From assembly GCA_017529875.1 (NCBI GenBank), contig JAFXNC010000016.1, forward strand, positions 62,001 through 126,000: a stretch of 64,000 nt of DNA, read 5' to 3'. A model generated the notes under the pieces. The model saw only the letters and a program-made list of their open reading frames with translations. It did no database searches and had not been told where the DNA came from. Origin of the DNA: Ruminococcus sp. (GTDB lineage: Bacteria > Bacillota > Clostridia > Oscillospirales > Ruminococcaceae). Each line of letters opens with the position of its first letter. The stretch's first letter is position 1. A program made the position numbers and the translations under genes. Shown here in pieces: positions 34,462 to 43,322 of this stretch.

Positions 34462-35004
34462 TCAGTTCTCGATCTGCTTGCCCAGGAACATCGCCGCCGC
34501 CTTCGCCAGCATCAGATTCTTTTCGTCAGCCTTAGGCTCTCCCGCCGTACTGATGAGCGCCACCGCGCCTATGGCGTCCCCCGCCGAGATTATTGGCACC
34601 GCCGCCAGCGCAGGCTTGTCCAGCCCCTCTATCGGGAAAAGCCGGGGCGTGTCCGGACGGTCAAAGACATAGCTGCGGCGCTGCTCGATCAGCTCCTCCA
34701 GCGCCGCCGACAGCCGCCGCTCCGCGTATTCCGTCTTCCGCGCCCCCGATACTGCCACAACATGGTCCCGGTCAAAGACCAGTGCCGCCTGCCCCGCCAG
34801 CTTCGAGATGACCTCAGCGGCCTGCACAGTCCCCTGATCCAGCTCCCCCACCGGCGAAAACTTCCGAAACACCACTTCCCCCTCAGGCCCGGTGTATATC
34901 TCTAAGGGGTCGCCCTCCCGTATCCTCATAGTGCGCCTGATCTCCTTGGGGATGACGACCCTGCCGAGGTCGTCGATGCGTCTTACTATTCCTGTTGCTT
35001 TCAT
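34462..35004 (-). CDS. spoVT: Stage V sporulation protein T
   Basis: 180 residues. N-terminal AbrB swapped-hairpin DNA-binding domain (MKATGIVRRIDDLGRVVIPK, residues 1-52) followed by a GAF-like domain (about 60-178, with AALVFDRDHVVAVSG and AAVPIISAGDAIGAVALIS). This two-domain layout is specific to SpoVT, the forespore regulator that tunes sigma-G genes and spore coat and germination traits. GGGAGG precedes the ATG, and a possible sigma-G promoter lies at 35033-35061. Confidence 0.95.
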   Translation of the reverse strand: MKATGIVRRIDDLGRVVIPKEIRRTMRIREGDPLEIYTGPEGEVVFRKFSPVGELDQGTVQAAEVISKLAGQAALVFDRDHVVAVSGARKTEYAERRLSAALEELIEQRRSYVFDRPDTPRLFPIEGLDKPALAAVPIISAGDAIGAVALISTAGEPKADEKNLMLAKAAAMFLGKQIEN

Positions 35005-35032
35005 GGTTTACCTCCCTGTTTTATTTTGGGAA

Positions 35033-35061
35033 TAGTATGTGCGGAAAATGACATTTTATGC
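35033..35061 (-). promoter_or_regulatory. Possible sigma-G promoter of spoVT
   Basis: Minus strand GCATAA (35061-35056), 16-base spacer, CATACTA (35039-35033). These match the sigma-G type boxes (GNATAA and CATNNTA) known from Bacillus. The vegetative hexamers are absent here. Confidence 0.55.
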
Positions 35062-35131
35062 TGCGGGGTACAGCTTTTTTCTTCTCCCTGCAAAAGGGCA
35101 TCACGAAGTAAGCCAAGGACGATACCTTTGA

Positions 35132-35160
35132 TTGACTTTACCGGGACGATAGGCTATAAT
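35132..35160 (+). promoter_or_regulatory. Promoter of the short lipoprotein gene
   Basis: TTGACT at 35132-35137, 17-base spacer, TATAAT at 35155-35160. The predicted leader is about 120 bases. Confidence 0.82.
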
Positions 35161-35287
35161 AATGACAGAATTTTTTTTGAAAATTTTTTTCGTTTAGTGT
35201 CACAATTTCATTTCCTCAGCTGTATATAGGGCAGAACGGCAAATGAAGCCGTCACGAAAAACTATATTACAGAAAGAGGTATTTATT

Positions 35288-35647
35288 ATGAAAAAGACAA
35301 TGACAATGGTAACAGCACTGGTTATGGCAGCCTGCATGGCATCCTGCGGGAGCGTGAACGAGAAGGCAACCAACACTGCCGCTAAGAACGACACCTCGGC
35401 GGCTGTGATCGACAGCAAGACCGACTCGAAGACCGATGCAGAGAAGATCAATACCGACGAGCAGAAGACGGATACCGATGACAACAAGCTGAGCGGCGGC
35501 TGGACTGCTGCGGAGGACGGCGGCTTCCGGGTAACAGGAGGGAGCCCCAAAACGCTCCGCGATCAGGTCTTTCAGCTTGCATCTGTTATTCCGGCTTGCA
35601 TATTTTTTTATCGATCCACTTGCTATTTTTCCGATTCCGTGATATAA
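35288..35647 (+). CDS. Short lipoprotein, C-terminal part replaced by a repeat
   Basis: 119 residues from ATG at 35288 after AGAGGT. Signal with lipobox CMASC, then an Asp/Thr/Lys-rich linker (DSKTDSKTDAEKINTDEQ) and GGWTAAEDGGFRVTGG. From about residue 85 the sequence is encoded by a copy of the CCCCAAAACGCTCCGCG repeat and loses normal character; its stop codon lies inside the -10 box of the next promoter. The original gene was probably longer and was cut by repeat insertion. Whether the product is functional is unclear. Confidence 0.6.
   Translation: MKKTMTMVTALVMAACMASCGSVNEKATNTAAKNDTSAAVIDSKTDSKTDAEKINTDEQKTDTDDNKLSGGWTAAEDGGFRVTGGSPKTLRDQVFQLASVIPACIFFYRSTCYFSDSVI
35540..35585 (+). 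repeat. Dispersed repeat core inside the lipoprotein reading frame
   Basis: GAGCCCCAAAACGCTCCGCG followed by ATCAGGTCTTTCAGCTTGCA, matching 31400-31445 and the reverse of 62540-62575. Confidence 0.7.
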
Positions 35648-35648
35648 T
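35620..35648 (+). promoter_or_regulatory. Promoter of the DUF2156/YkgJ pair
   Basis: TTGCTA at 35620-35625, 17-base spacer, TATAAT at 35643-35648. Confidence 0.72.
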
Positions 35649-35704
35649 TCGCCTATAAGCTGCATTACGGATGATGCGGCGAAATTGAGCGAGGTGTTGA
35701 GACC

Positions 35705-36622
35705 GTGATCGAATGGAGAAGGCCTTTGCCGGAGGATCTGCCCGGGATGCGGGCCCTTATCGGGGAGTCGGGGGCTGAGGGCAGCGATGCTAATGCTGCC
35801 AACATATTCCTGCTGCGGGAAAAATACAATATAAAGATCGCCTATGCCGGGGGCTCGCTGCTGCGGCTGTACACCGGAACAAGGCTCCCGGGACGCTGCG
35901 GCGTCACCTTTCCGCTGGGCGGGGATACCGAAAAGGCCCTTGATATCCTGGACGAGGACCGGAAGAAGCTGGGCAAGCCCGCCGGGTTCATCTTTCTGAC
36001 GGAGGGGCAGCGGGATATACTTTCGCAGCGCTATCCTGAGATGCGCTTCGAGACCACCGGGGACAATTCCGATTATATGTACACAGCCCCGCACCTGTCG
36101 GAGCTTGCAGGCAAAAAGAACATGAAAAAGCGAAACCATGTCAGCCGCTTCTGCCGGGAGTACCCCGACTGTGAGATACGCTTTCTGGAGCGCAGCCCGG
36201 ATAAACAGCTCCTGCACGACGTCACCGAGGTGGAGGAAAAATGGTTCGCGCTGCAATCGGAGCGGGTGGATTCATCCTTTGTGGAGAGGCTTGAGATCTA
36301 TGAAGCCTGCTGTCACTGGGATGAGCTGGAGCTCTGCGGCGCCGTGATCTATGTCGCGGGGGAGGCGGCAGCCATGACCATTGCTTCACAGACATCACGG
36401 GGCTGCTTTGATATCCACTTTGAGAAGTGCTACGGCGAGTACGCCCAGAACGGCGGCTTTGCGATGATAAACAAAGTCTTCGCCCAAAAGCTCACCGAGG
36501 ACTGCGGCGCAGAGTGGATAAACCGCGAGGAGGATATCGGGCTTGCAGGCCTGCGCAAGGCCAAGCTTTCCTATCACCCCGATAAAATGCTGCAAAAATA
36601 TCATACGGTAAAAGAGGGATAA
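35705..36622 (+). CDS. DUF2156-type acyltransferase-fold protein
   Basis: 305 residues from GTG at 35705 after GAGGTG. Two GNAT-like halves: LRLYTGTRLPGRCGVTFPLG early, and GKKNMKKRNHVSRFCREYPD then FDIHFEKCYGEYAQNGGFAMINKVFA late. This matches the soluble DUF2156 family, related to the catalytic part of aminoacyl-phosphatidylglycerol synthases. No membrane part is attached, so the acceptor need not be a lipid. The next gene starts one base after its stop, indicating a two-gene unit. Confidence 0.78.
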   Translation: MIEWRRPLPEDLPGMRALIGESGAEGSDANAANIFLLREKYNIKIAYAGGSLLRLYTGTRLPGRCGVTFPLGGDTEKALDILDEDRKKLGKPAGFIFLTEGQRDILSQRYPEMRFETTGDNSDYMYTAPHLSELAGKKNMKKRNHVSRFCREYPDCEIRFLERSPDKQLLHDVTEVEEKWFALQSERVDSSFVERLEIYEACCHWDELELCGAVIYVAGEAAAMTIASQTSRGCFDIHFEKCYGEYAQNGGFAMINKVFAQKLTEDCGAEWINREEDIGLAGLRKAKLSYHPDKMLQKYHTVKEG

Positions 36623-36623
36623 T

Positions 36624-37130
36624 ATGCTTTCAAAAGTGTTGTCAAAAGCGTCATGCGCGGAGTGCCGGTTCTGCTGTTCCTTCCGCCGGAGCAGTCTGTG
36701 GGAGCTCCCCCGGCTGCCTGCGGAGTTTGCGGAAAAATACAAAACCGACACCGAGGGCAAGGAGATCCGCTACATCTTCGATGAGTGCGGCGGCGTGCCC
36801 TTTGCAGTCACCGACCTGACCGGCGGCTACAAGACGGATGATCCTGCGGAGGAAGTGAAATGCCCCTTTCTGGATCCCCGGCGCGGCTGCATACTGCCCC
36901 CGGAGGATAAGCCCTTCGATTGCAGCATCTGGCCTCTGCGATATATGCGCAGGGAGGACGGCAGCCTGGTCACAGCCCTTACCCCCACCTGCCCCGAGAT
37001 AAACAAGCTCCCGCAGGAGCGCCTGACCGAACTCCTCGACGGCGGCCTTCGGGGGCAGATCGAGGCATATGCAAAGGAGCATCCCTACATGATAAAGCCT
37101 TACCGCGAGGGGTTCCCCGTCCTGGGGTAA
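36624..37130 (+). CDS. YkgJ-type cysteine cluster protein
   Basis: 168 residues. The N-terminal CAECRFCC cluster (about residues 11-18), a second ECGGVPF, then VKCPFLD, RRGCILP and FDCSIWPLRY are the conserved cysteines of the YkgJ/CxxCxxCC family, which binds a metal or Fe-S centre. The role is poorly known. Expressed with the DUF2156 protein (one-base gap), suggesting joint action. Confidence 0.82.
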   Translation: MLSKVLSKASCAECRFCCSFRRSSLWELPRLPAEFAEKYKTDTEGKEIRYIFDECGGVPFAVTDLTGGYKTDDPAEEVKCPFLDPRRGCILPPEDKPFDCSIWPLRYMRREDGSLVTALTPTCPEINKLPQERLTELLDGGLRGQIEAYAKEHPYMIKPYREGFPVLG

Positions 37131-37213
37131 GGGGATGACAGCACTGCCGTTGACATATTCTCCGGAATGTGATAGAATAACAAAGTACCAAAATCTGTTA
37201 AGGGGGAATACCC

Positions 37214-39073
37214 ATGCGCAGAAAACTGCTTTCTCTGCTTGTTCCTGCGGTCATCGTCCTGTCCTCGGCCGGTAATGTCATGCCGGCCTTTGCCGAGGCT
37301 GACAGCGAGGTGATCGTGCTATATACCAACGACGTCCACTGCGGCATCGACGACGCTGTGGGCTATGACGGCCTCATGCTCTGCAAGCGTGAGATGCAGG
37401 CTCAGCACGACAACGTTATCCTCGTCGATGCAGGTGACGCTATACAGGGCGGCAACGTGGGCACCTTCTCCAAGGGCGCCTATATCACCGAGCTGATGAA
37501 CGCCGTGCGCTACGACGTGGCAGTCGTGGGCAACCATGAGTTCGACTTCGGCATGAGCGAGCTCAGCAAGCGCTCTGAGGAGCTTGACTGCGGTTATACC
37601 TGCTGCAATTTCAAGAGCCTCACTACCGGCGAGAACATCTGCGACCCCTATAAGATCATCGAGGCCGGGGACATGAAGATAGCCTTTGTGGGCGTGATCA
37701 CTCCCGAGACCTTTTCATCCTCGACCCCCAAGTACTTCCAGAACGAGGCAGGGGAGTATATCTACTCCTTCGCCGAGAAGGAGGGGGAGCTCTATCAGGT
37801 AGTCCAGGACACCGTTGACCTGGTCATCGGGGAGGGCGCCGACAAGGTCATCGTTGTGGGGCATCTCGGCGAGACCGGCATCACGGAAAAGTGGAGCGCT
37901 CCGGTGCTTGCCGCCAATACTCAGGGCATCGACGCCATAATCGACGGACACTCCCACGAGACCACACCCTCCATGACCGTCAAGAACAAGGCCGGCGAGG
38001 ACGTGGTTATCACCCAGACCGGCACCAAGCTTAACAACATCGGCAAGATGACCATAACCGGGGACGGCATTACCACCGAGCTCATCAGCGAGGTGCCTGC
38101 CCCGGAGGGACTTGAGGAGTCCACCGTCACCCAGCGGGACGGAAGATACGTTGACGCCGACATAAACTACCTCATCACCAGGCTGAACAACAAGGTCAGC
38201 GAGCTGCTTTCCGAGAAGGTGGGCTACACCGATTTCGGGCTTTACGACTGCGACCCCTATACCGCTGAGAGGCGCGTCAGGAACGCCGAGACCAACCTCA
38301 CCGACCTGCTGGCGGACGTTATCCGCTATACCACCGGCACGGACATAGCCTTTATAAACGGCGGCGGCATACGCAGCCGCATCAAGCCGGGAGACATCAC
38401 CTACGCCGACCTGCTCAGCGTATACCCCTACGGCAACAAGATGGTGGCAGCGCGTGTCACAGGTCAGCAGATACTTGATATGCTGGAGCTGGGCGTTACC
38501 AATTATCCCGAAGAAAAGGGCGCTTTCCTAAGCAGCGTTTCGGGACTTGAATACACCGTAGACACCAGCATCGAGAGCAGCGTCACCGAGAACGACTACG
38601 GCGAGTTCACCGGCGTCACCGGGGAATACAGAGTGAAGAACGTCCTTGTGGGCGGCGAGCCTCTCGACCTTGAAAAGACCTACACCGTGTCCACCATAAA
38701 CTACCTGCTCCAGGACGGCGGCGACGGCTTTATCATGAGCGGCAAGTGCGAGATCATCCAGGACGAGGGCGTGTCCGACATTGAGATGCTGGCAGACTAT
38801 ATCCGTAACGACCTCGGCGGCGTTATCCCCGAGGAATACAGAGACCCCGAGGGTCAGGGCAGGATCAGGTTCACCGACGGCACTCAGGAAACCTCTGGAC
38901 CCGACAGCTCTGAACCCGACTCATCTGAGCCTGAGACCTCTGAGCCCGGCACCTCCGAAAGCCAGTCCGCCCCCTCTGAGGACACCAACCCCAGGACCGG
39001 CGCCGCCGCAGGCATAGCGGCAGCGGCAGCAGTGATACTGGCGGCAGTGCTTATTATCAGGAAGAAGAAATAA
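37214..39073 (+). CDS. Wall-anchored 5'-nucleotidase / UshA-like metallophosphatase
   Basis: 619 residues. Signal peptide (1-28, AFAEA cut), metallophosphatase domain (about 32-290) with TNDVHCG, DAGDAIQGG, VVGNHEFDFG and DGHSHE, then the 5'-nucleotidase C-terminal domain (about 320-530, FINGGGIRS and DGGDGF). A Ser/Glu/Pro linker leads to a cell-wall sorting signal: NPRTG, hydrophobic helix, RKKK. It should release phosphate from nucleotides or related esters on the cell surface, held by a sortase recognising NPxTG. Single gene with a terminator at 39092. Confidence 0.93.
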   Translation: MRRKLLSLLVPAVIVLSSAGNVMPAFAEADSEVIVLYTNDVHCGIDDAVGYDGLMLCKREMQAQHDNVILVDAGDAIQGGNVGTFSKGAYITELMNAVRYDVAVVGNHEFDFGMSELSKRSEELDCGYTCCNFKSLTTGENICDPYKIIEAGDMKIAFVGVITPETFSSSTPKYFQNEAGEYIYSFAEKEGELYQVVQDTVDLVIGEGADKVIVVGHLGETGITEKWSAPVLAANTQGIDAIIDGHSHETTPSMTVKNKAGEDVVITQTGTKLNNIGKMTITGDGITTELISEVPAPEGLEESTVTQRDGRYVDADINYLITRLNNKVSELLSEKVGYTDFGLYDCDPYTAERRVRNAETNLTDLLADVIRYTTGTDIAFINGGGIRSRIKPGDITYADLLSVYPYGNKMVAARVTGQQILDMLELGVTNYPEEKGAFLSSVSGLEYTVDTSIESSVTENDYGEFTGVTGEYRVKNVLVGGEPLDLEKTYTVSTINYLLQDGGDGFIMSGKCEIIQDEGVSDIEMLADYIRNDLGGVIPEEYRDPEGQGRIRFTDGTQETSGPDSSEPDSSEPETSEPGTSESQSAPSEDTNPRTGAAAGIAAAAAVILAAVLIIRKKK

Positions 39074-39091
39074 ACCCTATCATCAAAGAAA

Positions 39092-39140
39092 AAGGCAGGA
39101 CAGCCGTTCATTCGCTGAACAGCAGTCCTGCCTTGGTTTT
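39092..39140. terminator. Terminator between convergent nucleotidase and GGDEF genes
   Basis: AAGGCAGGAC ... GTCCTGCCTT with inner GTTCA/TGAAC pairing, then GGTTTT on the plus strand. It could also act on the minus strand, where AAAGG precedes TTTTTC. Confidence 0.85.
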
Positions 39141-39153
39141 ATGTCCTCACAGA

Positions 39154-40557
39154 TCACTGACCGTACTTGGGATGCAGCTCGTAGTAGTGCTTTTTGTCCT
39201 CGTACATACGCTCGTCAGCCGTGCGCAGCGCCGAACGGACGTCCGCACGCTCCTTTTCAAAAGCATAGCCTATGGCGAACACCAGGTCTTTATACTTCGC
39301 CGAGCCCTCCCGGAGCTTGTCCGCTTTGGCACGCAGCCCATCTTCGGTTATGTCCGTCACTATCGCAACGAATTCGTCGCCGCCTGCGCGGAAAATGTGA
39401 TGAGTGTCAAAGACCTCTCTCAGTGCCGCCGCCGCATCCTTCAGGAGCCTGTCGCCCTCAACGTGTCCGCCGGAGTCGTTGACTGCTTTAAGGCCGTTCA
39501 GGTCTGCGAACAGCACCCCGACGCCGCCGCGGCCGTCCTTGTCCCCGGCGAGGCGGTCAACGTAATTGTTCATCTCGTTGCGGTTCATAACGCCGGTGAG
39601 CATATCTCTTGAACTGAGGAAATGCAGCCGCTCCACCGACCTGTTGCTGTAAAGCTCGGACGCAAGCAAAAAGGTGGTGAGCTCCAGGGTCTCCTTGATA
39701 GTCGGAGCCTTTTCTTCGCTGAAATTGATAGCCCAGATGTAGCCCAAAAGCTCTCCCTTGAAGTCGAGGGGAAACAGAACTATGGTCTTGCCGCCGGCCT
39801 GGCTTATGGATTCGTACCACAGGGGATTGCGCTCCCTGACGATAGCCCAGTCATGCTCGTTCTTGGCGATCAGGCAGTTGCTGCCTGCGATAGTGTCTTT
39901 CCAGGAGTCTGCGATATCGTAAAAGGAATCGTCAACGTAATTCGCCATGGGCAGCAGCTTGGTATCCTTGGAGAAGGCCTCGCAGAGTATGGAGCATTTG
40001 CGCCTTGCGGTGTCCATAAGGAGTATGCAGCAGTGCTCCGAGTCGCAGAGATCCCGGATATCGGCGCAGACCTCCTCCATGGCTTCATTGAAATCGTCGG
40101 GGTTCTGGAGCTTGATGCAGGTCTCCAATACCGACGAGGCGATATCGGCGGATACAGTTGAAAGCCTCTTGGCGTCCGGATTGACGCTTACCTCCATGAT
40201 ATACAGGCAGTAGCAGGTGTTGCCGTTGTCGGGAGACAGCGGCACGAAGGACATATTGAACCACACGTTGAATCTGCTGGGATGCGCATAGGAGTGGAGA
40301 AACTTCTTGTGTACGGCGGCCTGATAGCAGGAATCCTCGAAATTCATATCCCTGGTGAGATAGTCGGTATACGCGCTGTCGGGGATGAACCTCCGGGTCA
40401 GCAGCTCCATGCCCCCGGCAGGTCTCTCAATGGAATCTATATAAATACGGTTGCCTGTAACGATACGGATATTGCCGTAGCCTCCGTTATCGTATTTCTC
40501 TACCGACATGACGCAGGCGGCAGTGCCGACGCTGTCAACGACAGTCTGAAAATCCAT
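39154..40557 (-). CDS. Cytoplasmic diguanylate cyclase with PAS- and GAF-like sensors
   Basis: 467 residues from ATG at 40557 after AGAGGG. An N-terminal PAS-like part (1-130, FQTVVDSVGTAACVMSVE) and a GAF-like part (about 140-300, SEHCCILLMDTARRKC) lead to a GGDEF domain (about 310-460). Its active site is AGGDEF; no RxxD inhibitory site is visible. It should synthesise cyclic di-GMP. Own promoter at 40597-40625, divergent from the transporter gene. Confidence 0.9.
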   Translation of the reverse strand: MDFQTVVDSVGTAACVMSVEKYDNGGYGNIRIVTGNRIYIDSIERPAGGMELLTRRFIPDSAYTDYLTRDMNFEDSCYQAAVHKKFLHSYAHPSRFNVWFNMSFVPLSPDNGNTCYCLYIMEVSVNPDAKRLSTVSADIASSVLETCIKLQNPDDFNEAMEEVCADIRDLCDSEHCCILLMDTARRKCSILCEAFSKDTKLLPMANYVDDSFYDIADSWKDTIAGSNCLIAKNEHDWAIVRERNPLWYESISQAGGKTIVLFPLDFKGELLGYIWAINFSEEKAPTIKETLELTTFLLASELYSNRSVERLHFLSSRDMLTGVMNRNEMNNYVDRLAGDKDGRGGVGVLFADLNGLKAVNDSGGHVEGDRLLKDAAAALREVFDTHHIFRAGGDEFVAIVTDITEDGLRAKADKLREGSAKYKDLVFAIGYAFEKERADVRSALRTADERMYEDKKHYYELHPKYGQ

Positions 40558-40596
40558 AAGGCGCCCTCTTCTCGTAAAAAAAATTATTTCACTATT

Positions 40597-40625
40597 ATCA
40601 TAACACATTTTTTCCTGTTTTTCAA
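40597..40625 (-). promoter_or_regulatory. Promoter of the PAS-GAF-GGDEF gene
   Basis: Minus strand TTGAAA (40625-40620), 17-base spacer, TATGAT (40602-40597). Confidence 0.75.
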
Positions 40626-40691
40626 GTATATAGCGAAAAAACTTATCCCCGGCGCTTAACAATTTTATAACCGTTATGTATCATTTGCATC

Positions 40692-40720
40692 TTGAATTAT
40701 GATAACGGCTGTGCTATACT
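40692..40720 (+). promoter_or_regulatory. Promoter of the ArsB/SLC13-like transporter
   Basis: TTGAAT at 40692-40697, 17-base spacer, TATACT at 40715-40720, 53 bases before the ATG. Confidence 0.72.
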
Positions 40721-40773
40721 ATCCCTTGGTGTCTGCCCGCGGAAGGGCAATTTTCGGCACTAAGGAAAATGAA

Positions 40774-41913
40774 ATGAAAACAATAACAGGATTTCTCAAA
40801 AAGGAGCTCATGCTCACTGTGTCGGCAGCCGCAGCGATAGCGGCGCTGTTCATCACGCCCCCCAGCACACAGCTGCTGCGGGACATAGACTGGCATACCC
40901 TCGGCACCCTGCTGATGATGCTCTGCGTGCTGGAGGGCTTCAAGCAGGAGAACGTACTGATGCCCATAGTGCGCTTTGCCTCCGGGCTCAAACGCATGAC
41001 GGCGCTTTCGCTGTTCTTTATCTTCGGGGTGTTCTTCACCTCCATGTTCGTCACCAACGACGTCTCGCTGATGATCTTCGTGCCGCTGACCATAATCACC
41101 TTCCGGGGCGGCGGCAAGGAAAAATACATCCTCCCGGTGATCTCCATGGAGAACATCGCCGCCATAAGAGGCTCGCTGCTGATGCCCTTCGGCAGCCCTC
41201 AAAACCTCTTTCTGTACAGCCGCTCCGGCATGAGCGCAGGAGACTTCATCCTGCTGATGCTGCCGCTGTGCGCCATGTCGGCGGTGCTGCTGGTGATATT
41301 CGTGCTGTTTTTGTACCGGCGTGATCTGAAAGAAGAAATAACCGTTGACCCCGAAAAGCTCAGCACCGAGCTCTCCCCGGAGGGGCGCATCAAGCGAATC
41401 GCCTATCTTGTGCTGTTCGGGCTGATAATCTTCACCATAGTCTCCCGCACCGAGTACTGGTACATCGCGGTGGCGGCGGTGATACTGGTGATCGCGGCGG
41501 TGGACAGGCGGCTGTTCCTGAAAGTGGATTATGTGCTGCTGTTCACCTTCTTTTTCTTCTTCATATTCTCGTCGTCCATCACTGCCAACGAGAGCATAGC
41601 GGGCTTTTTCTCGAAGGCTGTCGCAGGTCGGGAATACTGGTGGGCTATCGGGCTGAGCCAGGTGATATCCAACGTACCGGCGTCGATAGTGCTTTATCCG
41701 TTTTCGCAGAACTTTGCGGGGCTCATTTACGGAGCAGACACGGCGGGGCTCTGCTCGCTGATCGGCTCTCTGGCGTCGGTGATAAACTACCGCATCTACG
41801 TCCGGGAATACCCCGGGAGGGGCAAGAGCTTCATCAAGACCTTCACTTTGGTGAGCTGGGCCTTCTTTGCGATAGTGGTGGTGCCGGGGTTCCTGCTGAG
41901 CAGCGCAGGCTGA
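40774..41913 (+). CDS. Ion transporter of the ArsB/NhaD/SLC13 superfamily
   Basis: 379 residues from ATG at 40774 after AAGGAAA. About ten membrane helices. MFVTNDVSLMIFVPLTI (about residue 95) and NIAAIRGSLLMPFGSPQNLF (about 130) form the first hairpin-repeat of this superfamily; SQVISNVPASIVLYPFS (about 300) is the second. Members move sodium, citrate, arsenite or other anions; the substrate here is not determined. Single gene. Confidence 0.82.
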   Translation: MKTITGFLKKELMLTVSAAAAIAALFITPPSTQLLRDIDWHTLGTLLMMLCVLEGFKQENVLMPIVRFASGLKRMTALSLFFIFGVFFTSMFVTNDVSLMIFVPLTIITFRGGGKEKYILPVISMENIAAIRGSLLMPFGSPQNLFLYSRSGMSAGDFILLMLPLCAMSAVLLVIFVLFLYRRDLKEEITVDPEKLSTELSPEGRIKRIAYLVLFGLIIFTIVSRTEYWYIAVAAVILVIAAVDRRLFLKVDYVLLFTFFFFFIFSSSITANESIAGFFSKAVAGREYWWAIGLSQVISNVPASIVLYPFSQNFAGLIYGADTAGLCSLIGSLASVINYRIYVREYPGRGKSFIKTFTLVSWAFFAIVVVPGFLLSSAG

Positions 41914-41953
41914 AACAGATGCTCGCGGATCGCTGACAGAAACAGCAAGTTGC

Positions 41954-41982
41954 TTGACCTGAGGCCGCAGGGGTGGTATAAT
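41954..41982 (+). promoter_or_regulatory. Promoter of the XRE/zinc-ribbon gene
   Basis: TTGACC at 41954-41959, 17-base spacer, TATAAT at 41977-41982; AAGGAGGG follows and the ATG is at 42005. Confidence 0.85.
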
Positions 41983-42004
41983 TACAGTCAAGGAGGGATG
42001 CATT

Positions 42005-42769
42005 ATGGAAACCAAAGAGATCATCTACAAGCTGCGCAGCGACATGGGGCTGTCACAGGACGCCCTGGCTGAGAAAGTCTACGTTACAAGGCAGGCGGTA
42101 TCCCGCTGGGAGACCGGTGAGACCGTTCCCAACACCGAGACGCTGAAAATGCTCTCGAAGCTGTTCAATGTGTCTATCAACACTCTGCTGGGCTCGCCGA
42201 GGCAGCTGTTCTGCCAGTGCTGCGGTATGCCCATGGAAGACGAGGTAGTCAGCCGTGAGAAGGACGGCAGCTTCAACGACAGCTACTGCAAATGGTGCTA
42301 CGCTGACGGCGAGTATATGTACAGTGACATGGACGACCTGATCGACGTCTGCGTGAAGAACATGGTCAGCGCCGAGCATCCGGAGGCGGAGGTGCGGGCT
42401 TATCTGAAAACCGCCCTGCCCAAACTGGACTACTGGAAGCGCTACGAACAGCTCTCTGACGGCGGGAAGTTCGAGGAGTTCAAGTCTCAGCTCATCGACG
42501 AGATCAACGCTCTGAACATCGAGGGTATGCCGAAGCTCACCAAGCTCAACGCTCTGGTGGGGAGCTATGTGAACCTGCCCTACCGTCTGCCCAACGGCAG
42601 CACAGTGAAGTTCCTCGACGACAACACCACCTACCTTGGGAACCAGCTTGAGAGCGAATTCGGCGGGGACAGGTGTTTCGGGGTACTGGCGAACATGGAG
42701 TTCATCCTCATCTGCACCTACGGCGAGAACGGCGCAGACCCGGAGCTGGTGCTGTACAAAAAGAGATAG
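42005..42769 (+). CDS. XRE-family regulator fused to a zinc-ribbon domain
   Basis: 254 residues. Helix-turn-helix at 6-60 (LSQDALAEKVYVTRQAVSRWETG), then a putative zinc ribbon FCQCCGMPM ... YCKWCYADGEY (about 68-100), a helical part, and a C-terminal domain with LNALVGSYVNLPYRLPNG. The middle domain is the kind seen in 'putative zinc ribbon' AraC/XRE proteins that may sense metal or redox state. Target genes unknown. Followed by a shared terminator. Confidence 0.85.
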   Translation: METKEIIYKLRSDMGLSQDALAEKVYVTRQAVSRWETGETVPNTETLKMLSKLFNVSINTLLGSPRQLFCQCCGMPMEDEVVSREKDGSFNDSYCKWCYADGEYMYSDMDDLIDVCVKNMVSAEHPEAEVRAYLKTALPKLDYWKRYEQLSDGGKFEEFKSQLIDEINALNIEGMPKLTKLNALVGSYVNLPYRLPNGSTVKFLDDNTTYLGNQLESEFGGDRCFGVLANMEFILICTYGENGADPELVLYKKR

Positions 42770-42796
42770 CGGGCAGCGGCAGCGCTGCAAGCAAAA

Positions 42797-42835
42797 AAGA
42801 TGACCGCGGAGCATTTTCCGCGATCATCTTTTGTT
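42797..42835. terminator. Bidirectional terminator between XRE and bcp genes
   Basis: AAAGATGACCGCGGA, loop, TCCGCGATCATCTTTT: A run before and T run after a strong stem, so it works on both strands. Confidence 0.9.
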
Positions 42836-42841
42836 GTTTAT

Positions 42842-43312
42842 TCAGTTGCTGCCCCTGAGTATCTCCAGCACCTCAGCCGCATTGGTGTCGGGCTTCACCT
42901 TGGGCATCACCTTCTCCACGATCCCCTCGGGGCTGATGATAAAAGTACTGCGCACGACCCCCATGCTTACCTTGCCGTAGTTCTTCTTCTCCTGCCATAC
43001 CCCGAAGGCCTCTATGGCCTTGCGCTCCGGGTCGGAGAGCAGTATGAAGGGCAGCGAGTGCTTCTGCGCGAACTTTTCATGGGATGCCACGCTGTCACGG
43101 CTGATGCCGATGACCGGAACTCCCAGCTTCCTGAACTCGCTGTATGCCCCCGCAAATGCGCAGGCCTGACGTGTGCAGCCCGGCGTGTTGTCACGGGGAT
43201 AGAAATACACCACGACCCTGCTGCCCCGGAACGCCGACAGCGTTACCTCGCTGCCGTCCTTGTCCTGCAGCGTAAAATCCGGTGCCTGGGTGCCTTCTTC
43301 GATGAATCCCAT
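42842..43312 (-). CDS. bcp: Thioredoxin-dependent peroxiredoxin (Bcp type)
   Basis: 156 residues, full length. APDFTLQDKDG start, active-site YPRDNTPGCTRQAC with peroxidatic Cys in PGCT and the likely resolving Cys five residues later, then GISRDSVASHEKF and DPERKAIEAFGVW. It reduces peroxides with thioredoxin. AGGAGG precedes the ATG. Last of the long minus-strand run beginning at yfhO. Confidence 0.95.
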   Translation of the reverse strand: MGFIEEGTQAPDFTLQDKDGSEVTLSAFRGSRVVVYFYPRDNTPGCTRQACAFAGAYSEFRKLGVPVIGISRDSVASHEKFAQKHSLPFILLSDPERKAIEAFGVWQEKKNYGKVSMGVVRSTFIISPEGIVEKVMPKVKPDTNAAEVLEILRGSN

Positions 43313-43322
43313 AGTATACCTC

